NCBI RefSeq assembly: GCF_033001325.1
Contig: NZ_CP133111.1
Span: 5,503,001 to 5,567,000, forward strand
From: Rhodopseudomonas sp. BAL398
GTDB taxonomy: Bacteria > Pseudomonadota > Alphaproteobacteria > Rhizobiales > Xanthobacteraceae
Length of the DNA: 64,000 nt
Reading direction: 5' to 3'
Shown here: piece by piece, positions 52,805 to 63,975 of the stretch
Layout of the letters: every line of letters starts with the position of its first letter
How positions within the stretch are numbered: the first letter of the stretch is position 1
Notes under the pieces: generated by a model
Told to the model about the DNA's origin: nothing
The model's input: the letters and a program-made list of their open reading frames with translations, nothing else
Databases searched by the model: none
Translations under genes and position numbers: made by a program

Positions 52805-53608
52805 TCAATGCGAGGCGGCGCAGTCATCTCCTGACAGCGTCGCCGCGATGCCGCGCAGCGCCCGCGCCAGACGCTGGGCCCATTCGATCTGGCCGGCTTG
52901 CTCCGTGATCAGATCCTGCCTGATCTCCAGGCCGCTATTGGGCAGGCCGCGTTGTTCGCCATGCACCGGAATGGTGTAGTCGGTGGCGTCGTCGACCGCA
53001 TAGGGCTCGTTGTCGCCGACCACCAGGTCGGCCTCGGCGCGCAGCGCCGCCAGCAGCAGCGGCGGCAGCACGGTGTCGCGATGATACAGCGTGCCGATAT
53101 GCCAGGGCCGCGCGATGCCGGCATAGACCGGGGTGAAGCTGTGCAGCGCCACCAGCAGGGTCGGCTGCCCCGCTTTGAGCCGGGCGTCGATCGCCTGCGC
53201 GATGCGCTGGTGGTAGGGATCGAAAATCAGCCGGCGCCGCTGCTCGGCCGCCGCCGGCGTCAGGCCCTGATTGCCCGGAACGCTGGTCGCTTCGCTGATC
53301 ACCGGAATTGAACTCGCCGCTTCGGGCGGCCGGTTGCAATCGATCACCAGCCGCGAATAACGCTGCGCGATCAGATGGGCGCCCAGCAGCTCCGACAGCC
53401 GCTCGGCGACGCCGGCGATCCCGATATCCCAGGCAATATGGCGCGCAAGCTCGCTTTCCGGCAGGCCGAGATCGTCCAGTTCCGGCGGAATCACCCGCCC
53501 ATAATGGTCGCAGGTCAGCAGGAACGGCGAGGCCCCGCCGGGGTTTTTCTCGATCACCGGAACATCCAGCGTTCCAAGACGTCGTTGTGGGTCGCGTGCG
53601 CCGCTCAT
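52805..53608 (-). CDS. N-formylglutamate amidohydrolase family protein
   Basis: A 267-residue protein; ATG 53608 is chosen, with an upstream ATG at 53635 possible. FGase family blocks: SPFLLTCDHYGRVIPPEL, HIAWDIGIAGVAERLSELLGA, QRYSRLVIDCNRP, LLVALHSFTPV and ETIPVHGE-like IPVHGEQRGLP. The family includes N-formylglutamate deformylase of histidine degradation, but no hut genes are near, so the substrate is open. Convergent with the lysE-like gene. Confidence 0.87.
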   Translation of the reverse strand: MSGARDPQRRLGTLDVPVIEKNPGGASPFLLTCDHYGRVIPPELDDLGLPESELARHIAWDIGIAGVAERLSELLGAHLIAQRYSRLVIDCNRPPEAASSIPVISEATSVPGNQGLTPAAAEQRRRLIFDPYHQRIAQAIDARLKAGQPTLLVALHSFTPVYAGIARPWHIGTLYHRDTVLPPLLLAALRAEADLVVGDNEPYAVDDATDYTIPVHGEQRGLPNSGLEIRQDLITEQAGQIEWAQRLARALRGIAATLSGDDCAASH

Positions 53609-53726
53609 CTGTGCCCGTGCCTGTCGAAATCGCATCCGTTCGAGCCGGCATCGGTATAGAGACCAGTGCCTAAAGTCACGTCACGAATAGTATTCGTCCT
53701 GAATACGCAGCCTGAATGCCCTGCAA

Positions 53727-54692
53727 ATGCCGTTGCTGACGATCCATCACAACACCGAATATCGCTATGCCCGCCCGGTCGCGTTCGGTGAGCATCGCAT
53801 CATGCTGCGGCCGCGCGACGGCCATGATCTGCGGATGCTGGCCGGCCAGCTGGATATTTCCCCGGAGCCGATGTCGCTGCGCTGGATCCATGACGTGTTC
53901 GGCAACAGCGTCGCGATCGCCACTTTCGACGAGCGTGCCACCACGCTGAGCTTCCGCTCGACCGCGACGGTGGAGCACAATCCGACCGAGGATTTCGCCC
54001 TGACCGCGCAGGATCGCGCCTATTTCTATCCGTTTCTCTATGAAGACGACGAGTTCCCCGATCTGGTCGAGTTCATCCGGCCGCAATATGGCGATCCCGA
54101 CGGCGAATTGTCGGCCTGGGCGCGGAATTTCCTCGACGCCGAAGGCCCGACCCCGACCTTCAATATTCTCAGCGGCATGACCCACGGCATCCGCGCCGCC
54201 TTCACCTATCGCAAGCGTCACGCCCACGGCACCCAGCACCCGCTCGACACGCTGCAGACCGGGACCGGCACCTGCCGCGACTTCGCGCTGCTGATGATCG
54301 AGGCGCTGCGCCGGCTCGGCATCGCGGCGCGCTTCGTCTCCGGCTATCTGTTCGTGCATGGCGACCGCGGCCATGTCGGCGGCGGCTCGACCCACGCCTG
54401 GGTCCAGGTCTATCTGCCCGCCGCCGGCTGGATCGAATTCGATCCCACCAACGGCATTATCGGCAGCCGCGATCTGGTGCGCGTCGCGGTGGCGCGCGAT
54501 CCGCGGCAGGCGATCCCGCTGCACGGCTCCTATCTCGGCGAGGCCGATGATTTCATCGGCATGGAGGTCAATATCAAGGTGCTGTCGGTGGCCGACGACG
54601 GCAATGCGCTACGCCACGCCATGACGTCGAGCGATATGGCGGCGAGCGACACGGCGACGGTCCCGCGCAATGACAAGGCCGAATTCGCCTAG
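53727..54692 (+). CDS. Transglutaminase-like protein with N-terminal beta domain
   Basis: A 321-residue protein. An N-terminal Bact_transglu_N domain ([18 protein letters not shown], then [15 protein letters not shown]) covers ~80 residues. The core has the catalytic Cys in [16 protein letters not shown], His in [10 protein letters not shown] and Asp in EFDPTNG. Family function is poorly known; members often neighbour ATP-grasp or circularly permuted peptide-ligase genes, not present here. Different architecture from the gene at 33966. Confidence 0.88.
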   Translation: MPLLTIHHNTEYRYARPVAFGEHRIMLRPRDGHDLRMLAGQLDISPEPMSLRWIHDVFGNSVAIATFDERATTLSFRSTATVEHNPTEDFALTAQDRAYFYPFLYEDDEFPDLVEFIRPQYGDPDGELSAWARNFLDAEGPTPTFNILSGMTHGIRAAFTYRKRHAHGTQHPLDTLQTGTGTCRDFALLMIEALRRLGIAARFVSGYLFVHGDRGHVGGGSTHAWVQVYLPAAGWIEFDPTNGIIGSRDLVRVAVARDPRQAIPLHGSYLGEADDFIGMEVNIKVLSVADDGNALRHAMTSSDMAASDTATVPRNDKAEFA

Positions 54693-54730
54693 TATAGGAC
54701 AGCCCCCAATCCATCCTTCAGCGGGGCACG

Positions 54731-55162
54731 ATGCTGGATCGTCTGTTCGTCTATGGCACCTTGATGCGCGGCTTCGACCATCCGATGGCCCGGCTGTTGT
54801 CGGGTCATGCGGACTATCTCGGCACCGCCTGCGCGCGCGGCCGGCTCTATCTGGCGCGGCACTATCCGGGACTGGTGACATCGGCGAATGGTGCCGATCT
54901 GGTGTGGGGCGAGTTGTTCCGGCTGCATCAGCCGCACGCATTGCTGGCGCAGCTCGACGACTATGAAGGCTGCGGCCCCAACGATCCCGCGCCCGCCGAA
55001 TATCGCCGCGAGGTCTGTCCGGTCACGCTGGGCGACGGCGGCGAGCGGGCAGGCGAGGCGCTCGCCGTGGCGTCGACCGAGGCCTGGACCTACCTCTACA
55101 ATTGGCCAGTCGCCCATCTGCCGCTGATCGCCTCCGGCCGCTTCGAGCTGGAGCAATCATAG
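54731..55162 (+). CDS. Gamma-glutamylcyclotransferase-like (AIG2/YtfP) protein
   Basis: A 143-residue single-domain protein. Signature FVYGTLMRGFDHP at the N-terminus, a RGRLYLARHYPGLV beta segment, the catalytic Glu in LDDYEGCGPNDP, and a C-terminal AWTYLYNW. Such enzymes form 5-oxoproline from gamma-glutamyl amines or dipeptides; the exact substrate is unknown. 38 bases after the transglutaminase gene, likely the same transcript. Confidence 0.87.
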   Translation: MLDRLFVYGTLMRGFDHPMARLLSGHADYLGTACARGRLYLARHYPGLVTSANGADLVWGELFRLHQPHALLAQLDDYEGCGPNDPAPAEYRREVCPVTLGDGGERAGEALAVASTEAWTYLYNWPVAHLPLIASGRFELEQS

Positions 55163-55184
55163 CTCATCCCAAAGGGCACGGCCT

Positions 55185-55280
55185 GTCGCTTGTCATGCCC
55201 GGCCTTGTGCTTGGCATCCAAGCCTGGAAGTCGTGCTGGATCATAGACGTGGATGGCCGGGACAAGCCCGGCCATGACGC
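55185..55280. repeat. Family F palindromic repeat (GGCCGGGACAAGCCCGGCC)
   Basis: Arms TTGTCATGCCCGGCCTTGTG and GGGACAAGCCCGGCCATGACG flank ~50 bases with GGCATCCAAGCC. The only copy of this family in the window; the motif is common in related genomes (recollection). Confidence 0.8.
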
Positions 55281-55316
55281 GTGGATGAGTCGAAGCCAAA
55301 CGCCTTTGGTATCATC

Positions 55317-55422
55317 CGTCATTGCGAGCCGAGGACGGCGCATCGCGCCGTCCGACCGCGAAGCAATCCAGGGGCGCCAGGCACAGACTGGATTGCTTCG
55401 TCGCAAGCGCTCCTCGCCATGC
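55317..55422. repeat. Family A palindromic repeat with altered right end
   Basis: CGTCATTGCGAGCC, GGACGGCGCATCGCGCCGTCC, GAAGCAATCCAGG / CTGGATTGCTTCGTCGC, but the final arm reads CTCCTCGCCATGCCGACACG instead of CTCGCAATGACG, so the terminal pairing is broken. Confidence 0.85.
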
Positions 55423-55471
55423 CGACACGGCGTCCGGGGCAGGGCGCTCGATCGCCGCGCCGGCGGATCGC

Positions 55472-55720
55472 TCAGTGCGCCTGCATTGCCCGCGACTCGA
55501 GCTGGGCGTTCAAGGCCAGCGGCAGCAGCGCCAGCCAGTCCGGATCGTCCGGCTCGGTCAGGCAGAAGCTTGGAAAATCATAGGTCTCGACGCAGGCCAT
55601 CGCGATATCGAGCTCGTGGCCGCAGGCCGTACACAGCCAGGAATGAATTTCATAGACGCCATCAAAGGCCTCGGCGCCCAGCGGCGTCATCAGCGTGTGG
55701 CATTGATTGCAGATTGCCAT
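55472..55720 (-). CDS. Small putative zinc-binding protein
   Basis: An 82-residue protein from ATG 55720 with AGGAG seven bases upstream. CNQC near the start and CTAC about 25 residues later (WLCTACGHELD) form a plausible four-Cys zinc ribbon. The rest is acidic and hydrophobic, without a known domain. It reads like a short zinc-ribbon adaptor of unknown role, a type common in Bradyrhizobiaceae. Confidence 0.65.
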   Translation of the reverse strand: MAICNQCHTLMTPLGAEAFDGVYEIHSWLCTACGHELDIAMACVETYDFPSFCLTEPDDPDWLALLPLALNAQLESRAMQAH

Positions 55721-55935
55721 GGTCCCGCTCCTGTGAGTCTGGCGCGGCCTAGTCCCGTGGGAACGGCCGCAAAGCGAGCCCTGCCTGGATGGTCCGAATC
55801 TCCCTCGACATCGTTCGACATTGAAGTTGTGCCGCAATGGAGAACCAGTTTTGCTGCACCGCAATGCGCCAGATCAAACAAGCGCAGGTTGTGCTACATT
55901 CCTTCGTCGAAAGCTCACTCTCGTTGGAGGCAACG

Positions 55936-56226
55936 ATGGATCATTCGGAGTTCAGAATCGGAATGGAGTTCATGACCGCAAGCGGCCGCTGGCGGTGCAC
56001 AGATGTCGGCTCGCGCGTCATCGCGGCCATCCGGCTCGATCTCGATCATGACCCTGCCTGGTACAACGGTCCGCCCTATGCTGTGGTCGAGCATATCTTC
56101 GATGAATACGGCATGGAGGATTGCGACCCGGCGCCGGCCGAGCGCGCCTTTGACGACAGCGGCAAGGCGGGGATAGTGATCAGGCCGAGGCTGTCGCGTG
56201 GGCCATCGGCGCCAGAAGGTCGTTGA
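55936..56226 (+). CDS. Conserved hypothetical protein
   Basis: A 96-residue protein; ATG 55936 has GGAGG five bases upstream. The first 65 residues (FRIGMEFMTASGRWRCTDVG, then VIAAIRL and WYNGPPYAVVEHIFDEY) form a compact beta-rich domain recalling short conserved proteins found singly in Rhizobiales. No function recognised. The C-terminus is polar and could be variable. It lies before dnaG with a 140-base gap. Confidence 0.6.
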   Translation: MDHSEFRIGMEFMTASGRWRCTDVGSRVIAAIRLDLDHDPAWYNGPPYAVVEHIFDEYGMEDCDPAPAERAFDDSGKAGIVIRPRLSRGPSAPEGR

Positions 56227-56366
56227 GCAAACGAATCAAGACGCGCTGCCCCCTGTGGATAACCGGCATAACCGGCCTCGCCATCGTATTTCCCGGCCGC
56301 AACCCTATATCCATGGTCGGTTGGCGGTCTGCCGCGCTCCCTCACGAATCGAAGTAAACTCGCGCC

Positions 56367-58406
56367 ATGCGCTTCACGCCGCAATTTCTCGACGAAATCC
56401 GCGCCCGGCTTCCGGTCTCGGACGTGGTCGGCCGCCGCGTCAAACTGAAGAAGGCGGGGCGGGAGTGGAAGGGGCTGTCGCCGTTCCAGCAGGAAAAATC
56501 GCCGTCCTTCTTCGTCAATGACGAAAAGCAGGCCTGGTTCGACTTCTCCTCCGGCAAGAACGGCAGCATTTTCGACTTCGTGATGCTGACCGAGGGCGTC
56601 GGCTTTCCCGAAGCGGTGGAGAGGCTGGCCGCGATGGCTGGCCTGGCGCTGCCGGTGGCTTCGCCCGATGCCGCGCGGCACGAGCAGCACCGCAAGACGC
56701 TGTATGACGTGATGGAACTGGCGGCGAGCTATTTCGCCGACAATCTGGCGTCGCGGGCTGGCGCGCGGGCGCGCGGCTATCTCGCCGACCGCGCGATGAC
56801 CCAGGCGGCGCAGCTGAAATTCCGCGTCGGCTATGCGGGCGCCGAGCGCTTCGCGCTCAAGGAGCATCTCGGCAAGGCCGGGATTCCGGTCGAGGACATG
56901 GTCGAGGCCGGGCTGCTGGTGGCCGGCGACGACATCCCGGTGCCGTTCGACAAATTCCGCGACCGGGTGATGTTTCCGATCACCGACATCCGCGGCCGCG
57001 TCATCGCCTTTGGCGGTCGCGCGCTGGAAAAGGACGTCGCGGCGAAGTATCTGAACTCGCCCGAGACCCCGCTGTTTCACAAGGGCGACAATCTCTACAA
57101 TCTGCAGGCGGCGCGGAAGGCTGCCCATGACGGCGCGCCGCTGATCGTGGTCGAGGGCTATGTCGACGTCATCGCCATGGTCGGCGTCGGCTTTGCCGCC
57201 ACGGTGGCGCCGCTCGGCACCGCGCTGACCGAAAACCAGCTGGCGCTGCTGTGGAAGATGGCCGACGAGCCGATCCTGTGCTTCGACGGCGACAAGGCCG
57301 GGCAGAAGGCGGCGTTTCGCGCCGCCGATCTGGCGCTGCCGCATCTCAAGCCCGGCAAGAGCCTGCGTTTCGCGCTATTGCCCGAGGGCCAGGACCCCGA
57401 CGATCTGGCGCGCTCCGGCGGCCGGCTGGCGGTCGAGGAGGTGATCGGCGCGGCGCGTGGCCTGGCCGATCTATTGTGGACCCGCGAGATCGAGGGCGGC
57501 GTATTCGCCACCCCGGAGCGGCGCGCGGCGCTGGAGGCGCGGATCAATGCGCTGGCGGCGGGCATCCAGGACGAGGTGGTCCGACGGTATTATCGCCAGG
57601 ATCTGACCGAGCGGCTGCGGCTGGCCTTCGCGCCGCCGGGCGGCTATGGCGGTCGCGGCGGCTTTGGCGGCGGTTTCCGCGGGCAAAGCGGGTTCGGCGG
57701 CGGATTCGGCGGTGATTCGGGGCGCCGGTTTCAGCCGCGCACCACCTTTACGCCCGGCGCGGCGGGCCGAATCGAGCCGCGGCGCGGCCAGGGCGCGGCC
57801 GGCAGCCAGACCATCAACCGCGCGCCCTACCAGGTCGCCAGCCCGTTCCTCGCCAATAGCCCGATCATGCGCGGCCAGCGCAGCGCGATGTCGCGCCGCG
57901 AGGCGCTGATCCTGCAGACGCTGCTCAACCATCCCTGGCTGCTGCACGACCATCTCGAGGAAATTGCCGCGCTGGAACTGGCGCATCCGGAGGCGCACCG
58001 GCTGCGCGCCGGGATCATCGCCGCCTTCGCCAATGACCACCATCACGGCGAGGCCGCCGCCGATTTCGCCGAAAAAATCCGCTCCGATCTCGTCAAGGCG
58101 GGTTTATCCGAGCAATTGCAACGGGTTGAGCAGGCGATCACGACCCATGCGGTGTGGGGCGCGCAGCCCAACGCGGCGCGCGAGGATGTTCTTTCGACCT
58201 GGCATCAACTTGTTGCCTTGCATCGACAATCCCACTCCTTACTTAGAGAATTGAAGGATGCCGAGTTGGCTTTGGGCGAGGACGGCAGCGAGGCCAACAA
58301 TGCTTGGTTGCTCGACGTCAAGGCGCGGCTGTCCGAAGTGGACGGAACCGAGGCGCTGATCGAGGGATTTGGCGAATCATCCGGCCGGTTCCAGCGCAGC
58401 ATGTGA
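56367..58406 (+). CDS. dnaG: DNA primase, zinc-ligand-free alpha type
   Basis: A 679-residue primase. The N-terminal zinc-binding domain keeps its fold pattern but not its ligands: the usual C-P-F-H becomes S38-P-F-Q41 and the second pair becomes D59 and S62 (WFDFSSGKNGS). The polymerase/TOPRIM core has VVEGYVDVIAM and CFDGDKAG. A Gly/Phe/Arg-rich linker (residues ~427-455) precedes the C-terminal DnaB-binding domain. It makes RNA primers for replication. Loss of these zinc ligands is, as I recall, usual in alphaproteobacteria. rpoD follows after 247 bases. Confidence 0.95.
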   Translation: MRFTPQFLDEIRARLPVSDVVGRRVKLKKAGREWKGLSPFQQEKSPSFFVNDEKQAWFDFSSGKNGSIFDFVMLTEGVGFPEAVERLAAMAGLALPVASPDAARHEQHRKTLYDVMELAASYFADNLASRAGARARGYLADRAMTQAAQLKFRVGYAGAERFALKEHLGKAGIPVEDMVEAGLLVAGDDIPVPFDKFRDRVMFPITDIRGRVIAFGGRALEKDVAAKYLNSPETPLFHKGDNLYNLQAARKAAHDGAPLIVVEGYVDVIAMVGVGFAATVAPLGTALTENQLALLWKMADEPILCFDGDKAGQKAAFRAADLALPHLKPGKSLRFALLPEGQDPDDLARSGGRLAVEEVIGAARGLADLLWTREIEGGVFATPERRAALEARINALAAGIQDEVVRRYYRQDLTERLRLAFAPPGGYGGRGGFGGGFRGQSGFGGGFGGDSGRRFQPRTTFTPGAAGRIEPRRGQGAAGSQTINRAPYQVASPFLANSPIMRGQRSAMSRREALILQTLLNHPWLLHDHLEEIAALELAHPEAHRLRAGIIAAFANDHHHGEAAADFAEKIRSDLVKAGLSEQLQRVEQAITTHAVWGAQPNAAREDVLSTWHQLVALHRQSHSLLRELKDAELALGEDGSEANNAWLLDVKARLSEVDGTEALIEGFGESSGRFQRSM

Positions 58407-58653
58407 GTCGAAAGCTGCGGACGGGATCGCCGGGAGCGGTTAAATGACTCGCCAAACCCCGGATTTGGCTGCAGAAATAGGGTTAATCTGGAGTTAAGGG
58501 CCTTCCGGTACAAGGCCGCGACGAGAGTTAGAACCAGCGAGATCATATCGGGTGGCGAAGTCATGCGCCGCCCTTTCCGCGTCGAGTTTGATCGAAGAGT
58601 TGAATGGCGGGGGCGGCGACGCTTCCTGCGTGAGCGCGTTTCAGGAGCATTGA

Positions 58654-60777
<2,124 letters not shown>

Positions 60778-60788
60778 GATCGGCGGCG

Positions 60789-61055
60789 ATGCCGACCATT
60801 GCATGGTTCTATGGCATTGCGATCCGGATGTACGTCAGGGATCACCCGCCGCCGCATTTCCATGCGGTCTACGGCGAGTACGAAGCCTTCGTGGCGATCG
60901 ATACGGGCGAGGTGATCGAGGGAGCGTTGCCGCGCGCGGCGGCGCGACTTGTCAAGGAATGGGCGCTGGCGCGCCGCGACCAATTGCGGGATAATTGGGA
61001 TCGCGCCAGGGCAGGCCAACAACCCGAGAGGATCGCAGGTCTCGATGTTGACTAA
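60789..61055 (+). CDS. DUF4160 domain protein
   Basis: An 88-residue protein. Signature MPTIAWFYGIAIRMYVRDHPPPHFHAVYGEYEA, key IRMYVRDHPPPHFHA with the HPPPHFH core, then LPRAAARLVKEWALARRDQL. DUF4160 proteins are short, usually coupled to a DUF2442 gene, and have been suggested to form toxin-antitoxin-like pairs. Overlaps the next gene by 11 bases. Confidence 0.88.
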   Translation: MPTIAWFYGIAIRMYVRDHPPPHFHAVYGEYEAFVAIDTGEVIEGALPRAAARLVKEWALARRDQLRDNWDRARAGQQPERIAGLDVD

Positions 61056-61314
61056 GGTCACTCAGCTCGAAAAGGTCGGCGGCTTTCGGCTTCGCGTCCG
61101 TTTCAACGATGGCAGCGAGGGCGTGCATGACTTCGCCCGCGACATCGCCGAGCCCGGACCGATGCTCGAACCGCTGCGAGACCAAGCCTATTTCGCCCGC
61201 GTCTTTCTGGAATTCGGCGCGCCGACCTGGCCGAACGGATTCGATATCGCGCCCGAATGGCTGCGCCGTGAGATGCAACGCGCCGGCGAATTGACGCGCG
61301 TCGCGGCGGAGTAG
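61045..61314 (+). CDS. DUF2442 domain protein
   Basis: An 89-residue protein from ATG 61045. DUF2442 layout: LRVRFNDGSEGVHDFA, then PLRDQAYFARVFLEFGAPTWPNGFDIAPEWL, key GAPTWPNGFDIAPEWL. Translationally coupled to the DUF4160 gene. If the pair is a toxin-antitoxin module, this would be the smaller, DNA- or partner-binding half, but direct evidence is lacking. Confidence 0.88.
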   Translation: MLTKVTQLEKVGGFRLRVRFNDGSEGVHDFARDIAEPGPMLEPLRDQAYFARVFLEFGAPTWPNGFDIAPEWLRREMQRAGELTRVAAE

Positions 61315-61385
61315 GTAGGACGGTGGGCAAAGGCGCGATTGCGCCGTGCCCATCTTCCGGATCGAGCTGTGCTCCATCCAGGCCA

Positions 61386-61903
61386 CGCTTGCTACTTCGC
61401 CGCAATTTCATTCCCGGTCATTCCGGGGCGTGCGCAGCGCCAGCTGCGCGCGAACCCGGAATCTCGCCGAGCGCGCCAACGGCCTCTCATCAGCTATCTG
61501 TCGCAAGATTCCGGGTTCGTTCGGCCTGCGGCCTCGCGCCCCGGAATGACAGGCGGGGGTGCGTCGGATGGGTTGAGCCCATTGCGAAACCCATGGCCAC
61601 CGGCGAGATGGGGTTCGCTTCGCTCAACCCATCCTACGCGCTCATCCGTTTCGCTTGCTACTTCGCCGCAATTTCATCCCCGGTCATTCCGGGGCGTGCG
61701 CAGCGCTAGCTGCGCGCGAACCCGGAATCTCGCCGCGCGCGCCAGCGGCCTCTCATCAGTTATCTGTCGCAAGATTCCGGGTTCGCTCGGCCTGCGGCCT
61801 CGCGCCCCGGAATGACGATGCGAGTTCGTCGGATGGGTTGAGCCCTTTTTGAAACCGATGGCCGCCGGCGACATGGCTATCGCTTCGCTCAACCCATCCG
61901 ACG
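61386..61903. repeat. Two tandem ~266-bp repeat units (families B plus G)
   Basis: Each unit starts CGCTTGCTACTTCGCCGCAA, continues with a full family B palindrome (61416-61551 and 61681-61816) and then a family G element (GGATGGGTTGAGCCC ... TCGCTTCGCTCAACCCATCC; 61568-61641 and 61831-61903). Units begin at about 61386 and 61652 and are roughly 90% identical by eye. It fills the space between the DUF2442 gene and the diguanylate cyclase gene. Confidence 0.88.
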
Positions 61904-62058
61904 GGCTATGGGCCGCCCAGGCGATCCGCCGCCGCGTTTGGGGCGCGGGCGCGACACCGTAAACCATTAGTGAAGCCTTCAGATTTTAGTCGTATTCGAT
62001 GGTCTCGGCGCAACCGCGTGGCGCTGGGGCTCGCAACGACGGGCTGTTTCGCCGGGAG

Positions 62059-63831
62059 ATGACACCAAGCACGATGCGCGCCTTCTGGAACCAGATTGCC
62101 ACCAGCCTGAAGACGCGGGTTCTGGTGGTGACCGTCTTCGTGTTCGGCCTGATCGCCGTGCCGGCCTATCTGGCGTTCGAAGCTCTGACCCGGAACACCG
62201 TGGTGGCGCTCGGCACGCTGTTCGCCGAGAAGCAGGTGCTGTTCGATCGCTATCGCGGCCTCGAAGCGCTGATCCGCGAGGTGTCGCTGGCCGAGACGGT
62301 CGCGCGCTCGCCGGCGGTTCGCGAATGGGCGCAGGACGAATCCGATCCCGGCAAGGCGGCGCGCGGGCTGGCGGAACTCGAGCAATTCCGCTTGTCGTTT
62401 CACGACAAGAGCTATTTCTTCGTCGTTCACGCGTCGGGCAATTACTATTTCAACGATGCCGCCAACGCCTACCAGGGCAATCAGCTGCGCTATCGGGTCA
62501 GCCGCGACAATCCGCGCGACGGCTGGTACTTCAAGACGATCGCGGCCGGCGAGCCCTGCCAGCTCAACGTCGACCGCGACGATCATCTCGCCGTCACCAA
62601 GGTCTGGATCAACTGCGTCCTCACCGAGCAGGGCCGGGTTCTCGGCGTGATCGGCACTGGCGTCGACCTCAGCGAATTCATCCGCGAGGTGGTGGCGCTG
62701 CCGCAGACCGGCGTCACCAGCATGTTCGTCGATCGCTCCGGCGCCATCCAGGCGCACCGCGATCAGGGCATGGTCGATTTCCATAGCCTCACCAAGGACA
62801 CCAAGACCAAGAAGACCATCTTCCAGCAGGTCGACAAGCCGGCCGACGCCGCCGCGCTCGCCGCCATGATGAAGCGCGTCTCCGCCGGGTCCAAAGCCGT
62901 CGAGTCGCGTTTCATGACGATCGGCGGGCACGAATTTCTGGTCGGGGTCGGCTATCTCGATCGGCTCGGCTGGTTCAACGTCACGCTGATGGACCTCGAC
63001 GCCATCATCGATCGTCGGCTGTTCACGCCGGTCGCGCTGCTGCTGATCGTGATGATGACCGTGGCGATCGGGCTCGTCACCATCTTGTTCCGCCGGGTGG
63101 TGCTCGATCGTCTGGCGTCGGTCGAGTCCGCCGCCCGACGGGTCGAGGACGGTGACTTCGACCATATCGCGGTCGACCCTGGCCGCGACGAGATCGGCCG
63201 GCTGTCGCGCACTCTGTCGGGCATGGCCCGCGCCGTGCAAGACCATACCCGTGGTCTCGAGGATCTGGTCAACGAGCGAACCGAGAAGCTGCGGCGTCTC
63301 GCCAATATCGATCTTTTGACCGAAATTCCCAACCGCCGGGGGTTCACCCAAATGTTCGAGCAGGCGATGTCCGCGTCGCCGCTGGCGTCGAAATCGCCCG
63401 GGCTGCTGCTGATCGATCTGGATCAGTTCAAGGACGTCAACGACAGGTTCGGTCATCTGGCCGGCGATCGTCTATTGTGTGAAACCGCGCGGCGGCTGGA
63501 GCGGCTGCTGAGCGGCAACGACAGCTGCGCCCGGTGGGGCGGCGACGAGTTCGTCGCGCTGGTGGAGGATTGCGACCGCGACGGCCTGCGCAGGCTGTGC
63601 GAGCGCATGGTCGCGGCGATGAACGCGGCCCCGATCCGCTTCGACGATGGTCAGGACATCGCGCTGACGGTCAGCATCGGCGCCTGCCAGGCGGAGGCCG
63701 GAGGCTCGATCGACACCGCGATTGCCGAGGCGGATGCCGCGCTCTACGCCGCCAAGCGCGCCGGCCGCAACCGGTTCGAACTGTTCGAGCCCGTCGCGGC
63801 GCTCGACCAGGTGGTGAAGGCGCGGGCCTGA
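62059..63831 (+). CDS. Membrane-bound diguanylate cyclase
   Basis: A 590-residue protein from ATG 62059 (62074 also possible). Membrane helix near residues 18-38, a periplasmic dCache-like sensor of ~290 residues (YFFVVHASGNYYFNDA, RDGWYFKTIAAG, VIGTGVDLSEFI), a second helix, then a HAMP domain (VESAARRVEDGDFDHIAVDPGRDEIGRL, key GDFDHIA). The GGDEF domain has WGGDEFVALVEDCD. The RxxD inhibitory site is absent (SGND instead). It should make c-di-GMP in response to an extracellular ligand, without standard product inhibition. Confidence 0.92.
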   Translation: MTPSTMRAFWNQIATSLKTRVLVVTVFVFGLIAVPAYLAFEALTRNTVVALGTLFAEKQVLFDRYRGLEALIREVSLAETVARSPAVREWAQDESDPGKAARGLAELEQFRLSFHDKSYFFVVHASGNYYFNDAANAYQGNQLRYRVSRDNPRDGWYFKTIAAGEPCQLNVDRDDHLAVTKVWINCVLTEQGRVLGVIGTGVDLSEFIREVVALPQTGVTSMFVDRSGAIQAHRDQGMVDFHSLTKDTKTKKTIFQQVDKPADAAALAAMMKRVSAGSKAVESRFMTIGGHEFLVGVGYLDRLGWFNVTLMDLDAIIDRRLFTPVALLLIVMMTVAIGLVTILFRRVVLDRLASVESAARRVEDGDFDHIAVDPGRDEIGRLSRTLSGMARAVQDHTRGLEDLVNERTEKLRRLANIDLLTEIPNRRGFTQMFEQAMSASPLASKSPGLLLIDLDQFKDVNDRFGHLAGDRLLCETARRLERLLSGNDSCARWGGDEFVALVEDCDRDGLRRLCERMVAAMNAAPIRFDDGQDIALTVSIGACQAEAGGSIDTAIAEADAALYAAKRAGRNRFELFEPVAALDQVVKARA

Positions 63832-63870
63832 GCGAGGCGGCGTTGGGGGCGCGCGGCGCGGTCTCACACC

Positions 63871-63930
63871 CTGCGAAACCCATCGCCGCCGCGATACGGG
63901 CATCGCTTCGCTCAACCCATCCTGCGGGCC
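63871..63930. repeat. Family G repeat
   Basis: TGCGAAACCCATCGCCGCCG, then ATCGCTTCGCTCAACCCATCCTGCGG. Third copy of the element in the tandem block at 61386-61903; again it stands next to a family B copy. Confidence 0.8.
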
Positions 63931-63975
63931 GGGCCCTTATCCGTTCCCCCAGCTGCTTCGCCACAATTTCGTCCC

